DNA of 14,670 nt, taken from contig URUU01000048.1 of NCBI GenBank assembly GCA_900551235.1, positions 1 to 14,670 of the forward strand. The letters run 5' to 3'. Positions 1 through 7,485 of the stretch are shown one piece after another. Position 1 is the stretch's first letter, and each line of letters begins with the position of its first letter. The notes under the pieces are model-generated. The model was given only the letters and a program-made list of their open reading frames with translations, searched no databases and was not told the DNA's origin. Origin of the DNA: an uncultured Lachnospiraceae bacterium (lineage in GTDB: Bacteria > Bacillota > Clostridia > Lachnospirales > Lachnospiraceae). Both the position numbers and the translations under genes were made by a program.

Positions 1-574
1 GGAAGTGGACGGAGAGGATATGGAGACGGCACTGGACCGCCTGATCGAGGGGAATGTGGCTGTTGAGGACAGGATGATGCTGGAAGGCTGTGCCTGCAGC
101 CACCAAAAAAAGCTTTTACAGGATTTTGCACTGAATGACATTGTGATCGCAAGAAGCGGACGGCTTCAGATCATTGATTTTAATATTTACGTAAATGGTG
201 AGTTCCTGCGCTCCTACAGTGCAGACGGGATCATCATTTCCACGCCGACCGGCTCGACGGGATACAGTCTGTCTGCCGGAGGTCCGATTGTATCACCGGA
301 AGCGGAACTGATCCTTCTGACACCGATCGCACCGCATACGCTCAATACCAGAAGCATTGTGCTTCCGGCTGATGCGGAGATCACGGTAGAACTGATGCAT
401 GGGCATGCAGCAGGATGGGAAGAAGCGGCAGCTTCCTTTGATGGGGATACTTGTGTAAAACTGGGCATTGGCGATCGTATTCGTATCTATCGTTCGACCA
501 GAATGACACGGCTGATAAAAATAAACAACATCAGTTTTCTCGAAGTCCTGAGAAAAAAGATGAACGACCAGTAG
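1..574 (+). CDS. nadK: NAD kinase, 5'-truncated by the window edge
   Basis: Phosphorylates NAD to NADP in the cytoplasm. The reading frame is open from the first base (first full codon at 2), so the gene starts upstream. The 190 or so visible residues are the C-terminal two thirds of a family that usually has about 285 residues. Seen here: ALDRLIEGN and the ERMMLEG-like EDRMMLEGCA, then NDIVIARSG, the diagnostic DGIIISTPTGSTGYSLSAGGPIVSP (the family usually has GSTAYSLS, so Gly replaces Ala), and LTPIAPHTLNTRSIVL. The GGDGT nucleotide motif should lie off the window. The stop at 572-574 is built into the Shine-Dalgarno TAGGAGG of argR, so the two genes are surely co-transcribed. The order nadK-argR-recN-spoIVB-spo0A is well known in spore-forming Firmicutes, where tlyA and dxs normally lie just upstream. 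The GTG at 5 is an internal codon, not a start. Confidence 0.95.
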   Translation, partial: EVDGEDMETALDRLIEGNVAVEDRMMLEGCACSHQKKLLQDFALNDIVIARSGRLQIIDFNIYVNGEFLRSYSADGIIISTPTGSTGYSLSAGGPIVSPEAELILLTPIAPHTLNTRSIVLPADAEITVELMHGHAAGWEEAAASFDGDTCVKLGIGDRIRIYRSTRMTRLIKINNISFLEVLRKKMNDQ

Positions 575-580
575 GAGGAT

Positions 581-1054
581 ATGAGGGTGAAGATCAACAG
601 ACACGCAAAGATTTTAGATCTGATCAGCAAATACGAGATAGAGACACAGGAGGAACTGGCAGAAAAATTAAATGCAGAAGGATTTTCTGTCACACAGGCA
701 ACGGTATCCCGCGATATCCGGGAGATGAAACTTACGAAAGTAACCAACGACAGAGGAAGACAGGTTTACAAGATCCTGCAGGGCGGCGAGTCCGGTATGA
801 ATGAAAAATATCTGCGTGTGCTGCGTGATGGATTTGTAACGATGGATATGGCACAGAATATTCTGGTTGTCAAGACGGTAGCCGGTATGGCTATGGCAGT
901 GGCAGCAGCGCTCGATGCCATGCACTGGCCGGAAATTGCCGGATGTATCGCGGGGGACGATACTATTATGTGTGCAGTCCGCAGTGTGGATGAGACACTG
1001 ATCGTGATGGATAAGATAAAAAAGATCATCGCAGCAGGTATGCCGCGCAATTAA
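581..1054 (+). CDS. argR: Arginine repressor ArgR/AhrC
   Basis: Hexameric, arginine-sensing transcription factor that represses arginine biosynthesis and in Bacillus also activates catabolism. The 157 residues match the family length. The N-terminal winged helix holds the recognition helix SVTQATVSRDIRE (about residues 36-48). The C-terminal oligomerisation and arginine-binding domain holds GCIAGDDTIM, with Asp126 and Asp127 as the known arginine contact region. The start is ATG 581, 3 bases after AGGAGG, which overlaps the nadK stop. An 18-base gap separates it from recN, with no promoter or terminator visible between them, so it probably belongs to the nadK-argR-recN transcript. No arginine genes are in the window, so it acts in trans. 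I saw no obvious ARG box close by. Confidence 0.95.
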   Translation: MRVKINRHAKILDLISKYEIETQEELAEKLNAEGFSVTQATVSRDIREMKLTKVTNDRGRQVYKILQGGESGMNEKYLRVLRDGFVTMDMAQNILVVKTVAGMAMAVAAALDAMHWPEIAGCIAGDDTIMCAVRSVDETLIVMDKIKKIIAAGMPRN

Positions 1055-1072
1055 GAGAAACGGGAGTGTAAA

Positions 1073-2743
1073 ATGTTAGTAAATATTCACGTAAAGAATA
1101 TGGCACTGATCAAAGAGGCAGATATCGCACTTGGAAACGGACTGAATATTTTGAGTGGTGAAACGGGAGCAGGAAAGTCTATCCTGCTTGGCGCGATCGC
1201 AGTCGCACTCGGACTTCAGGGCTTTAAGGGGTTTGCGCGGGAAGGGGCAGAGTATGCACTTTCCGAACTGGTATTTGTGGCAGAGAATCCGGAACAGAGA
1301 GCATTGCTGGAAGAACTTGGGATTCCGATGGAGGAGGATGAAGTGATCATCAGCAGGAGACTGTCAAAAGGAAGGGCGGCCAGCAAGATCAACGGGGAGA
1401 CCGTTCCGGTCTCTCTGGTAAAAAAAGTTGGTGCATTGCTGATCGATATCCATGGCCAGCATGAAAATCAGGCACTTCTGCATATTCGGAAACATCTGGA
1501 ATTACTGGATGACTTTGCAAAAGAAAACCTGGGAGACCTCCGGGAAGAATATCAGGAAAGCTATCGTAAATACGGAGAACTGAAAAAAGAACTGGAGCAG
1601 GCACAGCTCGACAATGCAGCCAGGGCAAAAGAAATGGATTTCTTAAGCTTTGAAATCGCAGAGATCGAAGAAGCTTCCCTGCAGAAGGGCGAAGATGAGA
1701 GTCTGGAAGAAGATTATAAAAAACTGGCAAATGGCAGGGAGATCCTGGAAGCCGTGACAGAAGCATATCATCTGTGCGGAACAGACGGTGCTTCCGACTC
1801 CACCGGGCGGGCACTGCGCAGCCTTGCATCCGTGGCAGAATATGACAGCAGCCTGAAAGCACTGTATGAGCAGCTGCTGGATGTGGACAACCTGTTAAAT
1901 GATTTCAGCCGGGAAGTGTCAGCCTATGCACAGGAACTGGATGCAGATGAGGAGACACTCCGCTGTACGGAAGAAAGACTGGATCTGATCAACCGCCTGA
2001 AAACAAAGTATGGCAATACGATCGAAGCAATCCTTGGGTACAAAGAAGAAAAGGAAAAGCGTTTCCAGGTGCTGGAGCATTACGAAGAATATCTGGCAGA
2101 ACTGGAGAGCCGTTTTGCTGCATGCAGAAAGAAGCTGGATGAACAGGCAGAAGCCCTGACCAGAATCCGAAAAAAAGCAGCCGTACGGTTTTCAGAGCAG
2201 GTCTGCCAGGCACTTCAGGAACTGAATTTTCTGGATGTACGTTTTGAACTGGAATTTCGGAGACTGGAAGATTATACGGCTTCCGGTCTGGATGAAGTCT
2301 GCTTTATGATCTCCACCAATCCGGGGCAGCCGCTTCGCCCGGTACAGGACACGGCATCCGGCGGTGAATTATCGAGGATCATGCTTGCAGTCAAATCCAT
2401 CATGGCAGACCAGGAAAAAGTAGAAACCCTGATCTTTGATGAGATCGACAGCGGAATCAGCGGGCGTACCGCGCAGAAAGTTTCTGAGAAGCTGGCAGTG
2501 ATCGCAGGAACGCATCAGGTGATCTGTATTACCCATCTGGCACAGATCGCAGCGATGGCGGATGTGCATTTTATGATCGAAAAAAAGGTGCTGGGAGAAG
2601 AGACACAGACTTCTATCCGCCAGCTTGATGAGCGCGAAAGCATCGAAGAACTGGCAAGGATCCTTGGCGGTGCAAAGATCACACAGACCGTTTTGGATGG
2701 CGCAAAAGAGATGAAAGAACTTGCAAAAACGTCAAAAAAATAA
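1073..2743 (+). CDS. recN: DNA repair ATPase RecN
   Basis: SMC-like ATPase recruited early to double-strand breaks. The 556 residues fit the family. The N-terminal head has Walker A GETGAGKS at residues 29-36. The middle (roughly 150-370) is rich in Glu, Lys, Leu and Gln with heptad-like spacing, as expected for the short antiparallel coiled coil. The C-terminal head has the ABC signature TASGGELSR (about 427-435), Walker B LIFDEIDSG (about 453-461) and the switch region ICITHLAQIAAMAD. The start is ATG 1073 with GGGAG about 7 bases upstream. A strong terminator follows 14 bases after the stop and separates this housekeeping block from spoIVB. Fully intact, with no unusual features. Confidence 0.97.
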   Translation: MLVNIHVKNMALIKEADIALGNGLNILSGETGAGKSILLGAIAVALGLQGFKGFAREGAEYALSELVFVAENPEQRALLEELGIPMEEDEVIISRRLSKGRAASKINGETVPVSLVKKVGALLIDIHGQHENQALLHIRKHLELLDDFAKENLGDLREEYQESYRKYGELKKELEQAQLDNAARAKEMDFLSFEIAEIEEASLQKGEDESLEEDYKKLANGREILEAVTEAYHLCGTDGASDSTGRALRSLASVAEYDSSLKALYEQLLDVDNLLNDFSREVSAYAQELDADEETLRCTEERLDLINRLKTKYGNTIEAILGYKEEKEKRFQVLEHYEEYLAELESRFAACRKKLDEQAEALTRIRKKAAVRFSEQVCQALQELNFLDVRFELEFRRLEDYTASGLDEVCFMISTNPGQPLRPVQDTASGGELSRIMLAVKSIMADQEKVETLIFDEIDSGISGRTAQKVSEKLAVIAGTHQVICITHLAQIAAMADVHFMIEKKVLGEETQTSIRQLDERESIEELARILGGAKITQTVLDGAKEMKELAKTSKK

Positions 2744-2757
2744 AAACAGAAAAAAGG

Positions 2758-2808
2758 AAAAGAACGATTCCAAAGCGCAGGTACGAAAAAAGGAACCGTT
2801 CTTTTTTT
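2758..2808 (+). terminator. Rho-independent terminator after recN
   Basis: The left arm 2758-2771 (AAA then AGAACGATTCC) pairs with 2792-2805 (GGAACCGTTCT then TTT), with a single A-C mismatch. The apical loop is 20 bases, and seven Ts follow at 2802-2808. It closes the nadK-argR-recN unit. Confidence 0.85.
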
Positions 2809-2856
2809 GTTTGCATAAGTTGGATGCGCTGGATCGTGGCATGCCAAAATGAGCCA

Positions 2857-2885
2857 GAGTAAAACCATCTCAGATTCACATACTA
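2857..2885 (+). promoter_or_regulatory. Sigma-G-type promoter for spoIVB
   Basis: The -35 GAGTA (2857-2861) matches 4 of 5 positions of the sigma-G consensus GHATR. The spacer is 17 bases. The -10 CATACTA (2879-2885) fits CATNHTA at every position. The predicted start of transcription is about 2892, giving a leader of about 38 bases. In Bacillus subtilis spoIVB is expressed in the forespore mainly from sigma-G, so motif and biology agree. The same -10 heptamer precedes the coat-like pair at 8033-8039. Confidence 0.6.
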
Positions 2886-2929
2886 TGACAGAACCCAGAA
2901 AAAAAACACAGGGAATGAGGTGAACAGAT

Positions 2930-4162
2930 GTGAAAAACAGAAGAAAAAAAGGAACGGCGGGAAAGCATCCGATAGTACTTGTGATTGTTCTGATGCTTTC
3001 TTTTTTTCTGACAGGCGGCTTATGGTATCTGAAAAAAAGTATTCCGGATCGTTTAAATGTGGCATCGCTGTCAGATGTGGATTCCCTTGAGCTTCCTTTT
3101 AACAGTATGATAAAAGATGAGGTGGTATATGCATCGGCTGGAGCAGAAAGTATGAAAATTCCGTCAGAACAGATCAGGATACAGTGTTCTTTTCTTGGAA
3201 TCGTCCCGCTCAAAACAGTGGAAGTCAGTCAGAAGATTCTGCCGGAAGTATATCCTGGCGGTGATACCATCGGAATCTTTATGAAAACGCAGGGAGTGCT
3301 TATCGTCGGGACCGGTATTGTAAATGGGGCAGACGGTCAGAAGAAAGAACCGGCGCTTGGAATCGTACAGTCCGGTGATTATATTATAAAGATAAACGGA
3401 CAGATGGTTTCCGGTAAAAAGGAAGTGATCGATGCAGTGAATCAGAGTGAAGGTAAAGCTATTCAGATCACGGTTCAGCGAGGTGAAAACGAAAAAAACT
3501 GTGAACTTACTCCGGTGCGCACAGAAGAAGGAGATTATAAGGTGGGAATCTGGGTACGGGAAGATACGCAGGGAATCGGAACTCTGACTTATGCAGATAC
3601 GGAGAAGCATTATGGCGCACTGGGGCACGGAATCAGCGATGTAGATACCGGTGAGCTGCTGAAGATCCAGGGTGGAACGCTGTACCGGGCAAGTGTGCAG
3701 GCAGTGAAAAAAGGCGAAAAAGGAAATCCGGGGGAATTAGCGGGTGTGATCTATTATCAGGAAGATCAGATCCTGGGAGACATTACCGAAAATGGAGAAA
3801 CCGGCATCAAAGGAACTCTGAATACATTTCGGGCAGGGCAGATGGAAAACCTTATGCAGGTGGCATACCGGCAGGAGATCAAAGAAGGCACAGCATCGAT
3901 TTTCTGCTGTGTAGATGGGGAAGTCCGGGAATATCAGACAGTAATCGAAAAAATCAATTTCGGGCACCGGGATGTGAACAAAAGTATGGTCATACGCGTA
4001 ACAGATGCGGAGCTTCTGGAAAAGACCGGCGGGATCGTACAGGGAATGAGCGGCAGTCCGATCATCCAGAATGGAAAACTGATCGGGGCAGTTACGCATG
4101 TCTTTATTGCGGATCCTTCGCGCGGCTATGCCATTTTTGCAGAAAACATGATCGAAGGGTAA
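2930..4162 (+). CDS. spoIVB: SpoIVB peptidase, sporulation signalling serine protease
   Basis: Forespore protease of family S55 that crosses into the intermembrane space and triggers SpoIVFA cleavage, which releases pro-sigma-K processing in the mother cell. Length is 410 residues (426 in B. subtilis). A basic N-terminus (KNRRKKG) precedes one membrane segment at about 14-34. A PDZ domain follows (about residues 110-190, with GDYIIKINGQ). The catalytic domain holds GALGHGISD with His233, RVTDAELLEK with Asp359, and GMSGSPIIQNGKLIGAVTHV with Ser374. The Asp-to-Ser spacing of 15 equals that of the B. subtilis triad. The start is GTG 2930, placed 7 bases after GAGGTG. The ATG two bases earlier runs straight into TGA and is not used. 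The gene stands alone behind its sigma-G-like promoter, with spo0A 150 bases downstream. Confidence 0.96.
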   Translation: MKNRRKKGTAGKHPIVLVIVLMLSFFLTGGLWYLKKSIPDRLNVASLSDVDSLELPFNSMIKDEVVYASAGAESMKIPSEQIRIQCSFLGIVPLKTVEVSQKILPEVYPGGDTIGIFMKTQGVLIVGTGIVNGADGQKKEPALGIVQSGDYIIKINGQMVSGKKEVIDAVNQSEGKAIQITVQRGENEKNCELTPVRTEEGDYKVGIWVREDTQGIGTLTYADTEKHYGALGHGISDVDTGELLKIQGGTLYRASVQAVKKGEKGNPGELAGVIYYQEDQILGDITENGETGIKGTLNTFRAGQMENLMQVAYRQEIKEGTASIFCCVDGEVREYQTVIEKINFGHRDVNKSMVIRVTDAELLEKTGGIVQGMSGSPIIQNGKLIGAVTHVFIADPSRGYAIFAENMIEG

Positions 4163-4202
4163 ACTGCAAAGGTATACAGCATGGCAGGAGCAGAATGCGG
4201 AT

Positions 4203-4231
4203 TTGTCGAAAAAGGGAAGAAAAATGCGACA
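4203..4231 (+). promoter_or_regulatory. Candidate Spo0A-binding region (0A boxes) upstream of spo0A
   Basis: TTGTCGAA at 4203-4210 contains the exact 0A-box core TGTCGAA. An inverted copy with one mismatch (TGCGACA, 4225-4231) lies two helical turns away, centre to centre about 21 bases. Both are just upstream of the predicted -35 at 4240. Autoregulation of spo0A by Spo0A-P through 0A boxes is established in Bacillus, and here it is inferred. Confidence 0.6.
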
Positions 4232-4239
4232 GAAATTGC

Positions 4240-4268
4240 TTGCGTCCAACAAAAGTTCTACTTATAAT
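4240..4268 (+). promoter_or_regulatory. Sigma-A-type promoter for spo0A
   Basis: A perfect TATAAT (4263-4268) lies 17 bases after the weak -35 TTGCGT (4240-4245, 3 of 6). A poor -35 with 0A boxes upstream is the pattern of a promoter helped by an activator. Predicted start is about 4275, leader about 38 bases. A vegetative promoter here would be the counterpart of Pv. I could not make a convincing sigma-H promoter (Ps). Confidence 0.55.
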
Positions 4269-4312
4269 ACAAGTAGTTTTTGGCATATTTGTAACTAAAT
4301 GGAGGTGCTTTT

Positions 4313-5110
4313 ATGGACAAGCTGAATATAGCGATTGCAGATGATAATGCGAAGGTTTTACAACTTCTGGATAAGATTGTGAGCAGTGATGAAGAGCTGA
4401 ATGTAGTCGGAAAAGCCGGAAATGGAGAGGATCTTTATGATATCATCAAGAAACAGGAGCCGGATGTGGTACTTCTGGATATCGTCATGCCCAAGGTAGA
4501 TGGTCTGACGGTTATGGAGCGTGTCAATAATGACCGGGAAATCCACAAACATCCTGCGTTTATCGTGATCACAGCAGTTGGACAGGAAAAAATCACAGAA
4601 GATGCATTTGACCTTGGGGCAGATTATTATATTCTAAAACCGTTCGATAATGATATGGTGATCAACCGTATTAAGCACACAAGAGTAAGGAAAGACCGCA
4701 ATTTTGCAAAAGTACAGAAGGTAAATGCTTACGAAAGCAAGAAAGAATACATGGAACGCAATCTGGAGACAGATGTGACCAACATCATTCATGAGATTGG
4801 TGTTCCGGCACATATCAAAGGATATCAGTATCTTCGCGATTCGATCATTATGTCCGTCGGAGATATGGAGATGCTCAACTCGATCACGAAGATCCTTTAT
4901 CCGACGATCGCCAAGAAACATCAGACAACACCAAGCCGTGTGGAGCGTGCGATCCGTCATGCGATCGAGGTGGCATGGAGCAGGGGCAAGATGGATACGA
5001 TCGAAGAACTGTTTGGATATACGGTCAGTAATGGGAAAGGAAAACCGACCAACTCGGAATTTATTGCACTGATCGCAGATAAGATCAGACTGGAATACAA
5101 AAACCGCTGA
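4313..5110 (+). CDS. spo0A: Spo0A, master response regulator of sporulation
   Basis: DNA-binding response regulator that, when phosphorylated, switches cells into sporulation by binding TGTCGAA boxes. The 265 residues match B. subtilis in length. The receiver domain (about 1-120) has the acidic pocket Asp10 and Asp11, phosphoacceptor Asp56 in VVLLDIVMPK, Thr87 in VITAVGQ and Lys109 in ILKPFDND. A linker precedes the Spo0A-specific effector domain (about 150-265), with VPAHIKGYQYLRD and the recognition region TPSRVERAIRHAIEVAW at 206-222. The start is ATG 4313 after GGAGGT (4301-4306). It has its own promoter with 0A boxes. No kinase, Spo0F or Spo0B is encoded nearby, as expected in Clostridia, where orphan kinases phosphorylate Spo0A directly. 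I see no terminator after it, so some read-through into glgA is possible. Confidence 0.98.
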   Translation: MDKLNIAIADDNAKVLQLLDKIVSSDEELNVVGKAGNGEDLYDIIKKQEPDVVLLDIVMPKVDGLTVMERVNNDREIHKHPAFIVITAVGQEKITEDAFDLGADYYILKPFDNDMVINRIKHTRVRKDRNFAKVQKVNAYESKKEYMERNLETDVTNIIHEIGVPAHIKGYQYLRDSIIMSVGDMEMLNSITKILYPTIAKKHQTTPSRVERAIRHAIEVAWSRGKMDTIEELFGYTVSNGKGKPTNSEFIALIADKIRLEYKNR

Positions 5111-5120
5111 AAGAAGATAA

Positions 5121-5134
5121 AAATTGTGCAATTT
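5121..5134. repeat. Short perfect dyad upstream of the glgA promoter
   Basis: AAATTG-TG-CAATTT is a perfect inverted repeat with 6-base arms and a 2-base centre, 14 bases before the glgA -35. It is too compact and AT-rich for a stable RNA hairpin, so a protein-binding site is the more likely role, if it has any. A chance match is possible at this size. Confidence 0.3.
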
Positions 5135-5147
5135 ATACAGATAACAC

Positions 5148-5176
5148 TTTTCAACAGATGGAAAATGCGTTATAAT
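5148..5176 (+). promoter_or_regulatory. Sigma-A-type promoter for glgA
   Basis: TTTTCA (5148-5153, 4 of 6) and a perfect TATAAT (5171-5176) are separated by 17 bases. Predicted start is about 5183, with AGGAGG (5198-5203) before ATG 5211. This gives glgA its own transcript despite the missing terminator after spo0A. Confidence 0.6.
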
Positions 5177-5210
5177 AGAAAAAAGTAGTACCAATTAGGA
5201 GGAAAGATTT

Positions 5211-6656
5211 ATGAAAAATGTGTTATTTGTAGCGTCAGAATGTGTCCCGTTTATTAAAACAGGCGGACTGGCAGATGTAGTGGGTTCTCTGCCGAAGTGT
5301 TTTAACAAGGATGAATTTGATGTGCGTGTCATCATACCGAAATACATGTGCATGAAAGAAGAATTTAAAAATCAGTTGGAGTACATAACACATTTCTATA
5401 TGGATCTGTCGTGGCGCAGCCAGTATGTAGGAGTTCTTCACATGATGTATGAAGGAATCCATTATTACTTTATTGACAATGAATATTATCTGGCAGGTCC
5501 CAGACCATATGGAAATATTTACGAAGACATTGAGAAATTTGCATTTTTCTCAAAAGCGGCACTTTCTGCATTGCCGCTGATCGGTTTCAAACCGGATATC
5601 GTACACTGCCATGACTGGCAGACAGGTCTGATCCCGGTATTTCTGAAGGATAAGTTCCATGAAGGAGAGTTTTTCTGCAATATGAAGTCGATCATGACCA
5701 TTCACAACTTAAAGTTCCAGGGTGTCTGGGATATGAAAACGGTCAAAGATATCACAGGACTTCCGGCATATTATTTCACACCGGATAAGCTGGAAGCATA
5801 TGGAGATGCCAATTATCTGAAAGGCGGACTGGTCTATGCCGATGCGATCACGACGGTCAGCCGTACCTATGCAGAAGAGATCAAGACACCGTTTTACGGA
5901 GAACATCTTGACGGGCTGCTCAATGCAAGAGCACATGATCTGCGCGGTATTGTAAATGGCATCGATTACGATGAATACAATCCGGAGACGGATAAATATA
6001 TAGTCAAGAATTATAATGCAAAGAATTTCCGCAAGGAAAAGATCAAGAATAAGCGGGCACTTCAGGAAGAACTGGGACTGGAGAAAGATGACAGAAAGTT
6101 TATGGTCGGTATCGTATCCCGTCTGACAGACCAGAAAGGTTTCGACCTGATCGCCTATATGATGGATGAGATGTGCCAGCAGGATGTCCAGTTTGTCGTG
6201 CTTGGAACGGGAGAAGAAAAGTACGAGAACATGTTTCGCCACTTTGCATGGAAATATCAGGGAAAAGTTTCTGCAAATATTTTCTATTCTGAAGCAATGT
6301 CACATAAAGTATATGCTTCCTGCGATGCGTTCCTGATGCCGTCCCTGTTTGAGCCGTGCGGACTGAGCCAGCTTATGAGCCTGCGCTATGGTACTCTGCC
6401 GATCGTACGTGAGACGGGCGGACTGAAAGATACCGTTATCCCGTACAACGAATACGAAGGCACCGGAACCGGCTTCAGTTTTGCAAATTACAATGCACAT
6501 GAGATGTTCAATACACTCAAGTATGCACAGTATATTTTCTACGAGAAAAAGCGTGAGTGGAACAAGATGGTAGACCGTGCCATGGCAGCTGATTTCTCCT
6601 GGGCAAATTCTGCAAAACAATACGAAGAGATGTACAACTGGATGCTTGGATGCTAA
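5211..6656 (+). CDS. glgA: Glycogen synthase (ADP-glucose, GT5)
   Basis: Transfers glucose from ADP-glucose to the non-reducing end of alpha-1,4-glucan in the cytoplasm. The 481 residues are typical. The N-terminal Rossmann domain begins with the ADP-glucose motif KTGGLADVVGSLPK (Lys16-Gly19). DIVHCHDWQTGLIPVFLK is the conserved acceptor-side region. The C-terminal GT-B domain holds GIVSRLTDQKGFDLI with Arg304 and Lys309, and LFEPCGLSQL with Glu381, equivalent to Glu377 of the E. coli enzyme. The start is ATG 5211 after AGGAGG. No other glg genes lie in the window, so branching enzyme and GlgC/GlgD must be elsewhere. The position next to spo0A fits Clostridia that build glycogen-like granulose before sporulation, though the genetic link here is inference. 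Confidence 0.96.
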   Translation: MKNVLFVASECVPFIKTGGLADVVGSLPKCFNKDEFDVRVIIPKYMCMKEEFKNQLEYITHFYMDLSWRSQYVGVLHMMYEGIHYYFIDNEYYLAGPRPYGNIYEDIEKFAFFSKAALSALPLIGFKPDIVHCHDWQTGLIPVFLKDKFHEGEFFCNMKSIMTIHNLKFQGVWDMKTVKDITGLPAYYFTPDKLEAYGDANYLKGGLVYADAITTVSRTYAEEIKTPFYGEHLDGLLNARAHDLRGIVNGIDYDEYNPETDKYIVKNYNAKNFRKEKIKNKRALQEELGLEKDDRKFMVGIVSRLTDQKGFDLIAYMMDEMCQQDVQFVVLGTGEEKYENMFRHFAWKYQGKVSANIFYSEAMSHKVYASCDAFLMPSLFEPCGLSQLMSLRYGTLPIVRETGGLKDTVIPYNEYEGTGTGFSFANYNAHEMFNTLKYAQYIFYEKKREWNKMVDRAMAADFSWANSAKQYEEMYNWMLGC

Positions 6657-6682
6657 GATAAAACAGAATGACAGAAAACATG

Positions 6683-6718
6683 AAAAAGCTTCTCTGGTTT
6701 CCCGGAGAAGCTTTTTTT
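6683..6718 (+). terminator. Strong, probably bidirectional terminator between glgA and the wall-binding gene
   Basis: AAAAAGCTTCTC (6683-6694) pairs perfectly with GAGAAGCTTTTT (6705-6716). A further T-G and two G-C pairs extend the stem to 15 base pairs over a tetraloop. Seven Ts follow on the plus strand, and on the minus strand the stem ends in five Ts, so it can also end the convergent gene whose stop is at 6727. Confidence 0.9.
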
Positions 6719-6726
6719 GGCGTATT

Positions 6727-7407
6727 TTATTTTTTCTTTGCACGAACCTTTGTTCTGGTTTTTGCACGTTTGACCAGGCGTCCGTCCGCACCGTAGCGGT
6801 AATAGTATTTGCCGATCTTAACGATCTTGTTTTTGACCATGCGCCCTTTTTTGTCCACATAATAGGAACCAAGCTGGGTACTGGTTGCCATATAGCCGGT
6901 CGAATAGAAGTAATACCAGTTGCCCTTGATACTCTGCCAGGTTTTGGCAGAGAGGGTGCCGTCGATGTTGCGGTATTTGATGCCGCCTTTTGTTTTAATA
7001 AATTTTGCTTTGTATTTCCTGCCGACTGCGGCACGGCTTCCGTTTTTATCAACATAGGCACTGCGATGATCCACCCAGCGGCTTCTCGCCATCTGCCCGT
7101 TCTTGAGCAGATATTTGTCACCGATCCACTGGCTGGTCAGCATGGCACCGCTTTCAGAAAAGAAATAGCGTTTGCCGTTCAGGTCAAGCCAGCCGGTATG
7201 TACGGTACCATCTGCATTGAAATAATAAGTATACCCCTTTATTTTATGAAAAACAGAAGTAAGGTAAGTGCCATCTTCTGCTTTATAGCGCAGCGTATTG
7301 TCTGCGGCATTGTATTCCCAGTCTGCATGGACCGTAAAAGACGGCAGCAGCATGGCGGCACACAAAACTGGCAGCATACATCTATGTTTTAATCCGTGAA
7401 ATTTCAA
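6727..7407 (-). CDS. Secreted protein made of cell-wall/glucan-binding repeats
   Basis: The 226 residues carry a signal peptide (basic start, hydrophobic core at about 11-25, likely cut after VHA28). The rest is about seven or eight aromatic repeats of 17-20 residues of the CW_binding_1 (choline/glucan-binding) type: GYTYYFNADGTVHTGWLDL, GKRYFFSESGAMLTSQWI, GNWYYFYSTGYMATSTQL, GSYYVDKKGRMVKNKIVKI and GKYYYRYGADGRLVK are clear members. The C-terminus is strongly basic (Lys/Arg-rich from about 211). No hydrolase, LysM or sortase signal is present, so it looks like a pure binding module. The start is TTG at 7405-7407, set 8 bases after AAGGAGG (7416-7422), while the next in-frame ATG (residue 11) is too far away. 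The neighbours are spore proteins, but the predicted promoter is vegetative. The role is unknown: a surface adhesin, a wall-anchored scaffold or a spore-envelope component are all possible. Confidence 0.8.
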   Translation of the reverse strand: MKFHGLKHRCMLPVLCAAMLLPSFTVHADWEYNAADNTLRYKAEDGTYLTSVFHKIKGYTYYFNADGTVHTGWLDLNGKRYFFSESGAMLTSQWIGDKYLLKNGQMARSRWVDHRSAYVDKNGSRAAVGRKYKAKFIKTKGGIKYRNIDGTLSAKTWQSIKGNWYYFYSTGYMATSTQLGSYYVDKKGRMVKNKIVKIGKYYYRYGADGRLVKRAKTRTKVRAKKK

Positions 7408-7456
7408 AAAGACCCCTCCTTGCCAGACATACTTGATCGCATGTGATTACCTCAAC

Positions 7457-7485
7457 AGTATCCCATAGAATGTGTATTCTGACAA
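7457..7485 (-). promoter_or_regulatory. Sigma-A-like promoter for the wall-binding protein gene
   Basis: Read on the minus strand: TTGTCA (7480-7485, 5 of 6), 17-base spacer, GATACT (7457-7462, 4 of 6). Predicted start is about 7450, about 43 bases before the TTG start. A small dyad, AGAAT-GTGT-ATTCT (7467-7480), lies in the spacer. Confidence 0.45.

Noticed and set aside
2515..3213. Minus-strand open frame of 232 codons
   Set aside because: It spans the recN end, the terminator and the spoIVB start in antisense, with low-complexity Phe/Ser-rich translation caused by A-rich coding on the other strand.
4211..4237. Sigma-H promoter for spo0A
   Set aside because: AAAGGGAAG followed by ACAGAAA has several mismatches to the sigma-H consensus and is not convincing.
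6300..7121. Minus-strand open frame of 273 codons
   Set aside because: It runs through the terminator and antisense into glgA, in another frame from the clear repeat protein, and its translation resembles no protein.
6577..7392. Long plus-strand open frame of 271 codons
   Set aside because: It is the antisense of the wall-binding repeat gene and begins inside glgA; it has no ribosome site and no family features.
7467..7480. Dyad AGAAT-GTGT-ATTCT within the wall-binding promoter
   Set aside because: The 5-base arms are AT-rich and within the range of chance; it is mentioned only under the promoter.
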